Origin: Amanita rubescens
Taxonomy: Eukaryota > Basidiomycota > Agaricomycetes > Agaricales > Amanitaceae
Assembly (NCBI GenBank): GCA_015039365.1
Contig: WION01000071.1
Span: forward strand, 1-64,000
Reading direction: 5' to 3'
Length of the DNA: 64,000 bases
Positions 44,237 to 54,359 of this stretch are shown piece after piece. Made by a program: the position numbers and the translations under genes. A model generated the notes under the pieces. That model was not told the origin of the DNA. It did no database searches and was given only the letters and a program-made list of their open reading frames with translations. Position 1 is the stretch's first letter. Every line of letters starts with the position of its first letter.

Positions 44237-46204
44237 TCAAGATTCCAACAGGGCTTGCGCCACTTTTCTCGCATTGGCTCTCAACCCCTCAACCTGCAGT
44301 TCCAGATTTCGAATTTTCTCTCTTGCATCCCGAAGTTCCCCCGTCAACTTGGAGTTTTCATCTTGAAGGTCCGAAATGCGAGGGCTAGATTCTTCTGCTC
44401 CTCTTCCGCTTCCATAGGCATCTCTGTCTTCCTTTTCTTCTCTCTCTGCGATGGCGCGGGTAGCGCTGGCAGTGTCGCCAGACTGAGAACGCGTAGCTAG
44501 GCTTGGGGCTTGAATATGTTCGAATCCCTGCTCCGGTGCCGTCTGTGACCGAGCTGGGGACTTGTATTGCGGTGGTGCGAGCGAGGCAGCGGCAGTTGGT
44601 GGTGAGGTCATGGGCGGTACAGTGAATGTCGCAGCCGTAGGCAGAGGAGAGGGAATAGGGGCTGTTGTAGTAGTTGTTGCCTGGAAGACTGCCCCGCTGT
44701 CTAGGTTGACTAATTTCCTATAAGGAGTTTTGCCGGAATAGAATTCCGCGGCCGTGAGTGAAGGTTCCACGGATGGCGCTGGAGGGTATATGTCAGATTG
44801 GAACGAGTCGGACTGGATAGTTAACTAGATAAGATGTCAAGCGCGGAGATAGACTCAGCGCACCTTGCGAGGGACAATAAATGCAACTGGTTCGATCATT
44901 GAAGCATGAACTTTATATGCCCGCGCGATTTCACAATCTGATACGCTGAGTGCACGGCGAGGAAGGAAGCACATCCCGCGCTGAGGTTCTGTGCTCTTGT
45001 ATTCTGCGAGTGCATAGAGGTTATCGGATTCATATTCGTAGTAGCGAATGTTGCCATCTCTATCGGTCGGTCAGCCCCTGAATGACACGAACACCACGAG
45101 GTTTATACTTACCCTTTGCCGGCTAAATCGTATAATTAGCTATGGCGAGTTACAAACATAGGATGAACTCACCCAAGAACAATATATTGTTATCACTCCA
45201 AAATGGCATAACGACACCACTGGACTGATCCATCGTCATTGTCTTGACATTTCCCAACCCACCCGTCTCCCAGATCCCGACCTGACGATCCGACATCTTA
45301 CTGAACCCAGTCGTCGCGATCCGATCCATCTCGCCCATCCATACCACTCTTGCTCCTTTCACGCCACCATGACCATCGGTGACCCTCACCGGCTCCCCTC
45401 CGATCCTCACATCAAACAACCTCAGCTTCCTATCCCTACAAGTCGTCGCCAGCAACGTTCCCACAGCATTGAATGCGATACACTGGATCGCGTCTGCATG
45501 GCCACTCAGAACCGCTCTCACATCCCCATCACCGCTCGTCAGATCCCACAACTTGACCGTATGCTCCCCGCTTGCACTCGCCAAAACGTGAGAAGCAGTA
45601 GGATGCCAAACGACCTGTCCAATTTTCTTTGGTGACGCGTCGATCCTAGCCACAGGATCAAAATCCATGGGCGGCTCCCATCCATCCTCCGCCCATCCTT
45701 CAAATAAGTCGTCGACTTTCCAAATCATCACTTTTCCATCTTCACCACCAGAAGCGACGATAGAATCCGCATGAGGAGACCAATCGGTATCGAGAACCGC
45801 AGCAGTGTGACTGCGCGCAAGCGGCAACGTATCAGGCAGTTTGTAAGGGAATGACCCTCCGGACGCGGTAGTTGGACTAGCAAATGGGGAAGGCAGAGGA
45901 AGGATCGCGAATGCACCTCCTCCGGAGGCATTCCAGTTAAGACTTAGGTATGTCTGGAGTGGTTATCTCGTTATCAAAGTGGCAGGTGAAAAGAGGTGTC
46001 CGGGACGTACGGCGGACGCGGAGACGAGGTTGGTATCCCAGGCGCTATTGGTAACTTTTACGTTTTCGATCCCATATTCTCTTTTAGCAGGCTGGCCAAA
46101 GACGTGTCTATCCATAGCAACAAATCGCGTGCCTCAGCAATGCCACCGCGGGATCCCGAACCAGAAACTCACCGATACTTGGACGAGCGTACAAAGCGAG
46201 ACAT
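44237..46204 (-). CDS. crn1: Coronin, WD40 actin-binding protein
   Basis: Starts at ATG 46204-46202 (MSRFVRSSKYR, the coronin signature) with an intron straight after, then 'HVFGQPAKREYGIENVKVT'. The WD40 propeller includes 'HTAAVLDTDWSPHADSIVAS', 'GEDGKVMIWKV', 'GQVVWHPTASHVLASASGEH', 'TVKLWDLTSG', 'GTLLATTCRDRKLRLFDVR' and 'RQVGIWETGGLGNV', then the coronin extension ('YKSTEPQRGMCFLPRRAL', 'SDIYPPAPSVEPSLTAAEFY', 'SGKTPYRKLVNL'). A variable Pro/Ser linker and a C-terminal coiled coil ('ISDLQDENSKLTGELRDARE', 'KIRNLELQVEGLRANARKVA') end the protein. It organises cortical actin and regulates Arp2/3. The stop is at 44239-44237. Intact. Confidence 0.93.
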
Positions 46205-46452
46205 AACTTTTGGCCCTGTGTAGCGTAAACATTTGTGCACATCGTCAGCGCCGAGACTTACGAACAAATCTTGTCGATAGACGGAAACTTGAAGATCAGC
46301 TGCGATGGTGATTGCGCTGGGGTTAGGGTTACAATAAATAAATAATTAAGTAATAATAAGTAAATAAATAAATAAATAAGGCTTACATATATATTTTTAG
46401 AACAGGTACGGAACTCCGAGTCCGTAATTTCTCGTCGTTCACCGTCCTCAAG
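46205..46452. promoter_or_regulatory. Bidirectional promoter, coronin/GCVT
   Basis: About 250 bp between divergent ATGs. It contains GGGGTTAGGGTTA (46319-46331), i.e. nearly two TTAGGG telomere-type repeats (telobox-like), followed by an AAAT-rich run (46333-46380). Both could be nucleosome-depleting promoter elements. No TATA box seen. Confidence 0.55.
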
Positions 46453-48060
46453 ATGAGGACGCTTTTCACTCTCCTTTCTAAGGGAGCGCGTAACTCTCCA
46501 TGCTCCAATTTTGCGCTCAAAAGAACGTTGGCAACTGACACGCAATCCGTAAGTCGAACAAGTCAAAAAAAATAAGCACTTCTCACGTATCATTTTATTC
46601 AGCTCAGACGGACAGGTCTCTACGACTTTCATGTTCAAAATGGCGCAAAAATGGTCCCGTTTGCCGGATACTCTATGCCTCTCGTTTATGGTGACGTAGG
46701 ACAAGGTATGAATCTTCGATCATTCCAAGGACGAACGAAACATAACCATAAATCTAGTTGCTAGTCATCATCATGTTCGAAGCCAAGCAGGACTTTTCGA
46801 CGTCGGGCACATGGTTCAAACCACGTTCGTTTTCCGTTAGATCCCTCTCTAACTCGCTGAAGCTGGCATGACAGCTTTCGAGGTCCAACCTGCAACCGCG
46901 TTCCTTGAACGCCTCACTCCATCCTCACTGTCATCCTTGCCCGCGTACACATCTACCCTTTCTGTCCTGCTCAATCCACAAGGAGGCATTATCGATGATA
47001 CCATCATCACCAAACACTTCTGCGGAAGCTTTTTACGTCGTCACTAACGCCGGGAGGAGGGAAGAAGACCGCGCTTGGATCACTTCGCAACTCAAGGAGT
47101 GGAACTCACCTGATGGCCCCGGCGGAAAGAACGGACCAGTGGAAATGGAAGTTATGGAAGAATGGGGATTGATCGCTCTGCAGGGTACGCCAATTATCGC
47201 CAGATTAAATGAGTGCGCTCATCTTCTTGTTTATCAAGGCCCACAAGCGGCTTCATATCTTCAATCATTAACCTCATTCGACCTCCGCTCACTTACATTC
47301 GGCAAGTCAGCATATGTACCGATAGAAGGGTTCAACCTTCACGTTGCTCGTGGCGGGTACACTGGCGAAGACGGTTTCGAGGTATGTTACCTCCGCTTTC
47401 CGTGTCTCTAACCTACGAACTGAACCCGCGCGACCAACAGATTTCGATCCCACCATCCCAAACGGTAGAAGTAGCCTAAGCTCCTCCTCAAACCAGCCCA
47501 TCCAACTTGCTGGCCTCGCGGCTCGGGATAGCCTCCGCCTCGAAGCGGGCATGTGTCTCTATGGAAACGACCTTGACGAATCCACGTCGCCCGTAGAAGC
47601 TGGTCTAAGCTGGGTCATTGGAAAAGATAGAAAGGAACAAGGAGAGTTTATCGGCGCGGAGGAGGTGTTGCGGCAGTTGAAGGAGGGGCCAACGAGACGA
47701 AGAGTCGGATTTGTGGTGCAAGGTGCTCCGGCTAGACGTAAGTTTGATTGCGACTCCTATCACTCAGAATTGACGCTAGCGTTAACAACAGAAGGAGCAA
47801 AGATATTCGCGCCCTCCGCCTCTGAGCCTATCGGTGCACATATAGCTCATTTCGTCTTTTTGTCATTACTAATGGATTAAATAGGTACAATAACATCTGG
47901 GATACCCTCACCCTCGCTCTCGCAGAACATTGCCATGGGTTATGTCAAGTCAGGGCATCACAAAAAGGGGACCGAGCTTGAAGTCGAGGTGCGGGGAAAA
48001 CGACAAAAGGCAGTTGTGACACCCATGCCATTCGTCAAACCAAAGTATTGGAGAGGATGA
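46453..48060 (+). CDS. gcv1: Glycine cleavage system T protein (aminomethyltransferase)
   Basis: Begins with a mitochondrial presequence ([20 protein letters not shown], basic, no acidic residues). Homology starts with '[20 protein letters not shown]' and '[14 protein letters not shown]', then '[12 protein letters not shown]', '[20 protein letters not shown]', 'EEWGLIALQ', '[20 protein letters not shown]', '[19 protein letters not shown]' and '[20 protein letters not shown]'. It ends '[14 protein letters not shown]' before TGA 48058-48060. It transfers the aminomethyl carbon to tetrahydrofolate in mitochondrial glycine breakdown. Between '[12 protein letters not shown]' (47441-47475) and '[11 protein letters not shown]' there is an in-frame TAA. 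A 32-nt GT..AG segment (47464-47495) would repair the frame, but the conserved 'KLLLKP' residues can also be read there in shifted frames. See findings. Confidence 0.85.
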
Positions 48061-48900
48061 GCGTAGGTACGGGAGATGCATATTACCAATTATCTGTGTG
48101 GGTGTGCTGCGTGCGCGCAAGTTGAAATAGAACAGAGCTCGTGACGAGGCGGCCTTTGTTAACGACTGAACCTCTTGACATGTCAGTATTTACTGACTCC
48201 CACCTACTTCTTGCAACTCTCAGTCCAAACATCATAAGACTATTGTAGGACTATGGCTGGCAATAAGATGCCAGCCATGAAAAGAGGGACTCTTTGGCAT
48301 GACCTTGGGCAGTGCTCGATCCTTTTCTACATGATGTGGGTGGGTGGTCATTGTAAGAAGCACTGGATTGGGACTCATTGGGTCAAAGGGGGACTAGTAA
48401 TGGGAATAGTGGGTGAGGGAGTGAGAGGGGGAGTGAGAGGGAGCAAGGAGAGGCCCTTGAGGGAAATTGCTGTGGCTTTTAGGAATTCAATTACTAGCTA
48501 ACCTGTAGAAGTAGTAACAAGCTAGTACAAGTAAGTAAATATACGGAAACAGCTATAATATAAGTGTAGCTCACCTCAGTCGTGTACAGCAAACGACTGA
48601 GGTATGTGTCTATACGAGTAAGCCACGATGTCAACGGGAAATTAACTATATAATTAATGTTCCACTCGAGGAAGCATACCAAAATAGGAAAGTCGGATCA
48701 ATCTGACTTTCCTGTGCATGCGCCCAAGCGCCAAATGATGCTCGTAGTAGTATAGCAAACCACTCACTCCATGATTGCCAGTGATAACTGGCATAATCCA
48801 ACAAGCACCCCACTGGGAGTTTCATCCTGTATGCTGACCATGTGCATCCCATTTCAGTGCACCATTGAAACATGGATTTGGCCATAAACTTTGCTCCGTG
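48061..48900. other. Intergenic with two perfect hairpins
   Basis: Hairpins: 48253-48278 (ATGGCTGGCA - ATAAGA - TGCCAGCCAT) and 48573-48603 (ACCTCAGTCGT - 9 nt - ACGACTGAGGT). Frames of 82 and 97 codons (48253-48501 plus, 48646-48939 minus) have no domain. Sequence becomes AT-rich towards the repeat block. Confidence 0.55.
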
Positions 48901-50479
48901 AAATTGGACAAAAGCCACTGATGGATCTTGATTTTTCACTAAATGATCATCATGAATGATTGTTATAAGTAGTGATCACTCCTGAATCATGAGTGATCAT
49001 TAATGATTCATGATTATCCCAAGTGAACAGCCATGAGTAGTAGTTATTGGATCATGAATAGAATTTTTCAAATATTTGAATCTGTCATGAAAACTCATTA
49101 AGCACAGTGAATCATGTTGAACAACTGTTGAGACCATGCAAAGTCCTTTCATGATCAATTGTGGCTCAATTGTGGCTCATCATGAATCATCATGGTCCAT
49201 TCATGATCACTCCACATCGAAATTTTGATGTGCCTTCCAAATTTGGAAGTTGGAGTACTTAGTGCACTAAGTCTACTTAGTTGCATCATAGTTCCCATGG
49301 TTGAATTGAGCTCATGCCACACTCATTCTCAGATATCAAGTTAATGCCTTAATTTGATATTCAACTTGTAATCTCAATCAATGTTTGACTTAGACTTGTA
49401 AATTGTAATTGTGACTAGAGTTGTCATTGCAACTTGGGTTGAGATTAACAAGTTCATAACATTGGCTGTATTTATGCTCTCTTACTATTCTCTCTTTGGC
49501 CATGTTTGGCACCCTTCTTCTGGGCAATGTTTGGCACTTTTCCTGGCCACTCTCTGGTCCCAAGTTCATTGTTTAATATGTATAATGTGCTGGTACCTGT
49601 AGCACTAACTGAGAAATCATGCAGTCATAGTGATGCATCATGTCAGGATAGCTGTGGTGGTTGAGTGAAAATTAATGCAGTGTCTATGATTAGAGATGAA
49701 TAAGCATTACAAGAACTATCTTGTATTGGGAGTCTATTCAAATGAGTATTCAGGTTGCATCTTGTAAAAAATGAGACATTTGCTTCATTTGAATCATTTC
49801 GTTGTCAAAAGTGTTGTTAAAAGCATGGTAGTGATCATCAATGATCACTAATGGTTAATAATGATTACAGATGGTTAATGATGAATACAAATTCTCTAAA
49901 TTTCACTCTATATCATGGTTCATAATGGTTCATAATGGTTCATGGTGTAACGGCGGTCAACACTTAGGCTGGGTAGTGGCAGCGTATAAGTGGAAGAACG
50001 TATTAGGTTCCAAGGTTAAGTGGTGAGTGAAAGGTTGGAAGGTAATAGAGGTTCAGACTCTGAGGGTTATTCGGAGTATTGCAGTAGATTGCTAAAGCTG
50101 GGGAAATACAGTGTAACTACTGGGGTTTATATACTCCTATGGTATGAGTCATAGTGGCTAATGAGTCATACATTGTATGGTACATGAGTCAAGAGGAGTA
50201 AGAAAAAGTAAGGGGGGGGCTGTGCGATATGACTAGTACAGTGAGTCATATAAAGTAAAACTTAGTCCGTTCTAATAATACAAGTCCGTAATCGTAACAC
50301 ATGGGGGCATGATCCAAGAAGAAAAAAGCAATCATGATATGGCCTTGATGAATCCCTTCCATTCATGACCATTCATGACTGGATAATCATGATTCACAAT
50401 GATCCATCAAGATCATCATGACAAATTCATGATGGATCATGAGAATTTCGAGGAACAAAATAGCTTTTGTCCAATTTTG
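48901..50479. mobile_element. AT-rich tract bounded by a 15-nt inverted repeat (possible nonautonomous element)
   Basis: AAATTGGACAAAAGC at 48901-48915 has its exact reverse complement at 50465-50479. The outer flanks also match loosely (TTTGCTCC / GTGCTGC). Between them the DNA is packed with ATGATCA, CATGAT and TCATGA words and carries no ORF with a domain. The solo LTR sits inside. It could be a nonautonomous DNA transposon or foldback element; no target duplication confirmed. Confidence 0.4.
49946..50299. mobile_element. Solo LTR (gypsy-type), 354 bp, with 5-bp TSD
   Basis: Starts TGTAACGGCGG and ends ATCGTAACA (TG..CA with TGTAAC-type inverted ends). It is flanked on both sides by CATGG (49941-49945 and 50300-50304). 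The sequence differs from the LTRs of elements A, B and C. No internal region: the remnant of LTR-LTR recombination. Confidence 0.85.
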
Positions 50480-50508
50480 CAGCACATAATAAACAGACAA
50501 GATATTTG

Positions 50509-50938
50509 TGTTACGTTTGTTCGTTCACTGATAAGTCAAGCCTATCAGGTACCGTAGGTTCCTCAAAGGAGTTCCGGCACTTAAGAACGTTCAAAGAATA
50601 AGGGTGTTATCGGATAAGTCCTCAGGGGAGCTTAGACGATAACGAGACAGATTTTGACTGTTAAAACTAGACTGAGGTCTAGTCGTATATTTGCGCGTTT
50701 TATATAGTACAAGGTACATACGCAAATATAGTAAGTAGGAATGCATGTGATAATGAAACGGTCGCATGTGATAACGAAACAGTTTACATGTGATAATCGA
50801 CATGCATGTGATAAAATGAAATGGCATATGATAAACGATGAACTTGTTCCAGAAGGAACGCATATGCAATCAATGACGTAGGAGGAATGATATAGATGAT
50901 AAGATAAAAAAGATAGGCCATGACATACGTTTGTAACA
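50509..50938 (-). repeat. 3' LTR of gypsy element A, 430 bp
   Basis: In plus orientation it begins TGTTACG (50509) and ends CGTTTGTAACA (50938), with perfect TGTTAC/GTAACA ends. Just outside lies the polypurine tract of the minus-strand element (AGGAGAAGGGC, 50943-50953 complement). Read on the minus strand it contains ACTATATAAAACG, a good TATA box, near 50,700, and upstream of that five copies of a (T)TATCACATG-type word (50,743-50,832) in U3. The partner 5' LTR is not in the window. Confidence 0.85.
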
Positions 50939-50995
50939 TAGCCCTTCTCCTACATACGAAGTCCAATATTCACCGAATATTGAAATAATTTGTGA

Positions 50996-53203
50996 CTACA
51001 TGTCATGATTGTGTTCGGCGTCGCTGTCGTAGGTGTAAGAGTCTTCGTTTCCTTGCCAAGGATGACGGCGGCGGCGGCGGTTATCGGTAAGACGTTCTTG
51101 AAGAGTCGGTCGCTCTTCTCGTGTATTGGAAGCGGTTATGGTGGCGACAGGACGTGACTGTCCTCGTGTTGATTGGCCTCGGCGATTTCCAAGGTTTCGT
51201 CGTGACGGTGGGGGTCCGGTAGAGTTGGAAGTAAAACGGTTACTTGGAGGGCGAGTGTTCGTTCCTCGCCGTCTTCTTTCGATAAGCGGGGAAGGTTCAC
51301 CTTGCTCAAGTTGAGCAGAATCGATACTAGTAACCGGTGAAGTGGTAGAAATTCGTCGTTCGGGGATTTGTTCAAACGGCGTGGGCAGCGGCGGTTGTGT
51401 TATAGCGTCTGGATAAGTGGGAGGTGGGGTTTCCTCATGTACCGGTCCTCGGCGTATTTCTCGTCGTTGATGGTGCTCGGTAGTGTGATGCGGGGCTCCG
51501 CACATGTAACAGCCTTGAGTTCCAGGGATATCTTCTCCTTCAAAGGCTAGGTTATTCGGTTCGAACGATACCAATCGTTCAGCTGAGGGATCAGGTCCGT
51601 GCAGGTGAAAGATGGTGCAACGTATCGGGTTTTCAGGGATAGGGACATCGCGTCCTTCAATTGTATGTCCTGTTTGAAGTGCGATGACGGCGGCGTCTTG
51701 GTATTCGTTACTGGCATTGGGTCTGTTAGGGTTACGATCGTGTCTCCATACGAGATTGTTAATCGTCGTTTGTAGTTGTCGTAATATGGTTACATCCCAA
51801 CCATCAGGAGTCATCATTGGGTTGAGACGGTCGCTAAGGGTTCGAATGCGTTCAAACGTAGCATTGACGGGAGTGCGGGGAAATACAGGGCGTCCGTGCA
51901 TCCAGGCCATGCCAGTATCTAAAGCGGGTTGTCGCGTTGGTTGGATGAAATGATGTCGGTGTCCGGCAGTGGTAAGACGGACTGCTTCCTCGAGGTATAC
52001 GTCTCCTCGTAAGTCACAGAACCAATGGATATTGTTCCAGATCATCAAGGTGATCCAGCGGTTGCGTTGCGGTTCTCGGAACCAACGGGTGAGATTAATG
52101 ATGATGTTAATGAGGGCCATCAGATCAGGGCGAACATATCTATTCAAGATGAACAGATAGTTGTTGGCAAAGGTCCAGGACGTGAACAACGTCCAGATTC
52201 GATAAAAGGCTCGTCGAATAATCGGATCGACGAAGGAAGGGATGGCGTAATGCGTCAAGATGACGTTTATGGCGGGAATGTCAGGTGCGGGTACGTTGAA
52301 ATTGTCGTCGTTGACAGAGGCGTGCTGGAAGTAGAACCTAGGAATAGGTCCTTCGGCAGGGAGTCTAGGCACTGGGCTCATGGATCGAGCGTGGGTTTCC
52401 CTCATTAAATCTAATGGGGTGTAAAGGGGTCTTGGCGATGGAGTGTCTTCTGGGAAGACGATAGGGATCGAGATGGGATTGATGAGTCTTTCATTGATCT
52501 CGTCATCGATAGCAGCATTAGCGGTGATGGTATCGATTTCGGTGGCAACAGCATTAGCGGCAGCAGAGATAGCAGCGGTGGTTGCAGCATTGGTGGCAGC
52601 GATGGTCCTTGCTCTTTCAAGGTAGTTGTTGACAAGTTCTTCGTCGATAGGGGGAACTCCCAAGGTAAAGGCGGTGGCATTGAACATGAGTAGTCCTTCT
52701 CGCATGATCCGGATATCTTCAGGGGTGGTGTTGGGACGTGGTCCGCGTGCATAGGTGATGACCATTTGGTCTCTAGTGGCGAATACTTGAGTTACCATTT
52801 CCTGCATCTCAAGTGGCACAGGAGTATTAGGGAGAATAGCGTTCCCCATATCTGTGACGTTTCGCATTAGTTCTTCTATCGTAGAAGCGTTCGATGGTGG
52901 GAAGGTATAGGATGAGTCAGAAGATAAAGAATCTTTATCTCGTGGTATAAATTCCTCATCAGAGGGAATTATAGGGAACCATTCTGTACCGATGGATGTA
53001 TAATGTAACATACAGATGGGAGGAGGAATTGGCAATGGTGCAGGCGATTCCTCTCTAGAAGGGGTCGGAGGGACGGTTTCCTCAACGACTGCTGAAGCGG
53101 CTGGGGTATCAGCGGCGGATAGGTTGTCAATGGGAGAGGACATGGTTTCAAGAGCGGCGTTTTCGTGGTTTACGAGTAGTGGGGATAATCGCTGTAATTC
53201 CAT
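50996..53203 (-). CDS. Third ORF of gypsy element A, 735 aa, after integrase
   Basis: Intact frame from ATG 53203 (MELQRLSPLLVNHENAAL) to TGA 50996, overlapping the integrase ORF by 56 nt in another frame. It sits in the env position but shows no signal peptide or membrane helix. Layout: acidic, Pro/Ser-rich N-terminus; an Ala/Thr-rich coil ('RTIAATNAATTAAISAAANA'); a helical, Trp-rich centre ('FYRIWTLFTSWTFANNYLFI', 'NLTRWFREPQRNRWITLMIW'); a zinc-knuckle-like 'CYMCGAPHHTTEHH' (C-x2-C-x4-H-x4-H); then an Arg-rich tail ('ERRRRGTNTRPPSNRF', 'RRNLGNRRGQSTRGQSR'). This order resembles a Gag (capsid-like helices, knuckle, basic region) more than an envelope. It could be a second structural or nucleic-acid-binding protein. 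Function unknown; it is undamaged although pol is broken. Confidence 0.8.
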   Translation of the reverse strand: MELQRLSPLLVNHENAALETMSSPIDNLSAADTPAASAVVEETVPPTPSREESPAPLPIPPPICMLHYTSIGTEWFPIIPSDEEFIPRDKDSLSSDSSYTFPPSNASTIEELMRNVTDMGNAILPNTPVPLEMQEMVTQVFATRDQMVITYARGPRPNTTPEDIRIMREGLLMFNATAFTLGVPPIDEELVNNYLERARTIAATNAATTAAISAAANAVATEIDTITANAAIDDEINERLINPISIPIVFPEDTPSPRPLYTPLDLMRETHARSMSPVPRLPAEGPIPRFYFQHASVNDDNFNVPAPDIPAINVILTHYAIPSFVDPIIRRAFYRIWTLFTSWTFANNYLFILNRYVRPDLMALINIIINLTRWFREPQRNRWITLMIWNNIHWFCDLRGDVYLEEAVRLTTAGHRHHFIQPTRQPALDTGMAWMHGRPVFPRTPVNATFERIRTLSDRLNPMMTPDGWDVTILRQLQTTINNLVWRHDRNPNRPNASNEYQDAAVIALQTGHTIEGRDVPIPENPIRCTIFHLHGPDPSAERLVSFEPNNLAFEGEDIPGTQGCYMCGAPHHTTEHHQRREIRRGPVHEETPPPTYPDAITQPPLPTPFEQIPERRISTTSPVTSIDSAQLEQGEPSPLIERRRRGTNTRPPSNRFTSNSTGPPPSRRNLGNRRGQSTRGQSRPVATITASNTREERPTLQERLTDNRRRRRHPWQGNEDSYTYDSDAEHNHDM

Positions 53204-54353
53204 GTTGTTCCTTATATTCGTTTAAGGTCTCCTCGGAGTGTTCTAGGTTTTCCTCGGTTTCCCATGAATTGTCAGATGTCGGATAACCTTTCCATTTGAC
53301 TAAAAATTGCCATTGGTTTCCTTTTCTTCGGTGCGAGATAATTGTCTCGATTTCGTATTCTTCTTTGTTATCTATAAGGTCTGGGGTTGGTCTAGTAAAG
53401 TTTGGACCATGTGTTTCGTTTTCATGATAAGGAGTAAGGAGTGAAACATGAAAAACGGGGTGAATCTTCCATCTTGGGGGAAGTTCAAGTTTAGCGGTGA
53501 CAGGTCCTAAGATCTTCTCGATCTTGAACGGTCCTTCTCGTCTAGGCGAGAATTTCCTTATTTGTCCTGTTTTCAGGTTTCGTGAGTCTAGCCATACCAA
53601 GTCTCCTTCTTTAAATGTGGGAGATTTCCCTTTGACTCGTTGAGTCATTAGCTGTCTAGCTAATTCATGTGCGGCGAGAGCTTCGTCTCGTATTTGCGTT
53701 AAGACCTTGAAGCGGTCTTCAGCGGCGGGTACGTTGATTCGCGGGAATGCTGTGGGGATAGCCACAGGCTCTATTCCAAACATAATTTCAAACGGCGTCA
53801 TCTTGGTAGATTGATGTATCCGTTGATTGTGTGCGAATTCTGCTAATGGCAGATGATCTTTCCACTGTTTTGGATGATCAATGCAGTATAACCAGAGGTA
53901 GGTTTCTAGCTCCTGATTGAGTCGTTCCGATTCTCCGTCAGTTTGCGGATGAAAGGTGGTCGACTTTCTATGATCAATTCCGAAGATTTTGCAGATTTCT
54001 TCAAAAACTTTGGAGGTAAATTGTGGTCCTCTATCGGAAATGAGGGTTGTCGGTAGCCCGTAACGTTTGTAAACGTCATTAATGTAGGAATTGGCGGTAT
54101 CCATAGCGGTAAAAGATTTTTTGCATGGTATGAATATTACGCCCTTTGTTAAGCCTTGATCGACCACGGTCAAAACAGAATCAAAACCGTCGATAATTGG
54201 CAGATCTGTGATGAAGTCCATTGAAACTTGTTCGAATGGGCGTGTGGCGTGGGATTTAATAGGCATCAAACCTGGTGTGATCGGATGTGTATTAACCTTC
54301 ATTTGTTGACATAAGGCACAGCCTTCGACCCATTTAGATACGGTCGTTGTCAT
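53148..54353 (-). pseudogene. Integrase with C-terminal chromodomain, element A
   Basis: The last part of pol. It follows an in-frame TGA at 54362-54360 ('RRDYY*PGM', where family members have W), so it cannot be made as part of full pol. Zinc-binding 'CALCQQMKVN'; catalytic core with D ('SMDFITDLP'), D ('LISDRGPQFTS') and E ('DGESERLNQELE'); 'HQSTKMTPFEIMFGIEP'; GPY/F-like region ('RREGPFKIEKILGPVTAKLE'); chromodomain ('EIETIISHRRKGNQWQFLVK', 'WKGYPTSDNSWETEENL'). The chromodomain places A among chromoviruses, which target histone-marked chromatin. The DDE residues are present. Confidence 0.9.
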
Positions 54354-54359
54354 TCCAGG

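Noticed and set aside
48901..50460. CRISPR-like or satellite array from repeated ATGATCA words
   Set aside because: Words are irregularly spaced, with no fixed repeat length or spacers, and the genome is eukaryotic.
50996..53203. Third ORF of element A as an envelope gene
   Set aside because: No signal peptide, transmembrane helix, furin-type site or fusion-peptide-like segment; the knuckle and basic tail suggest nucleic-acid binding.
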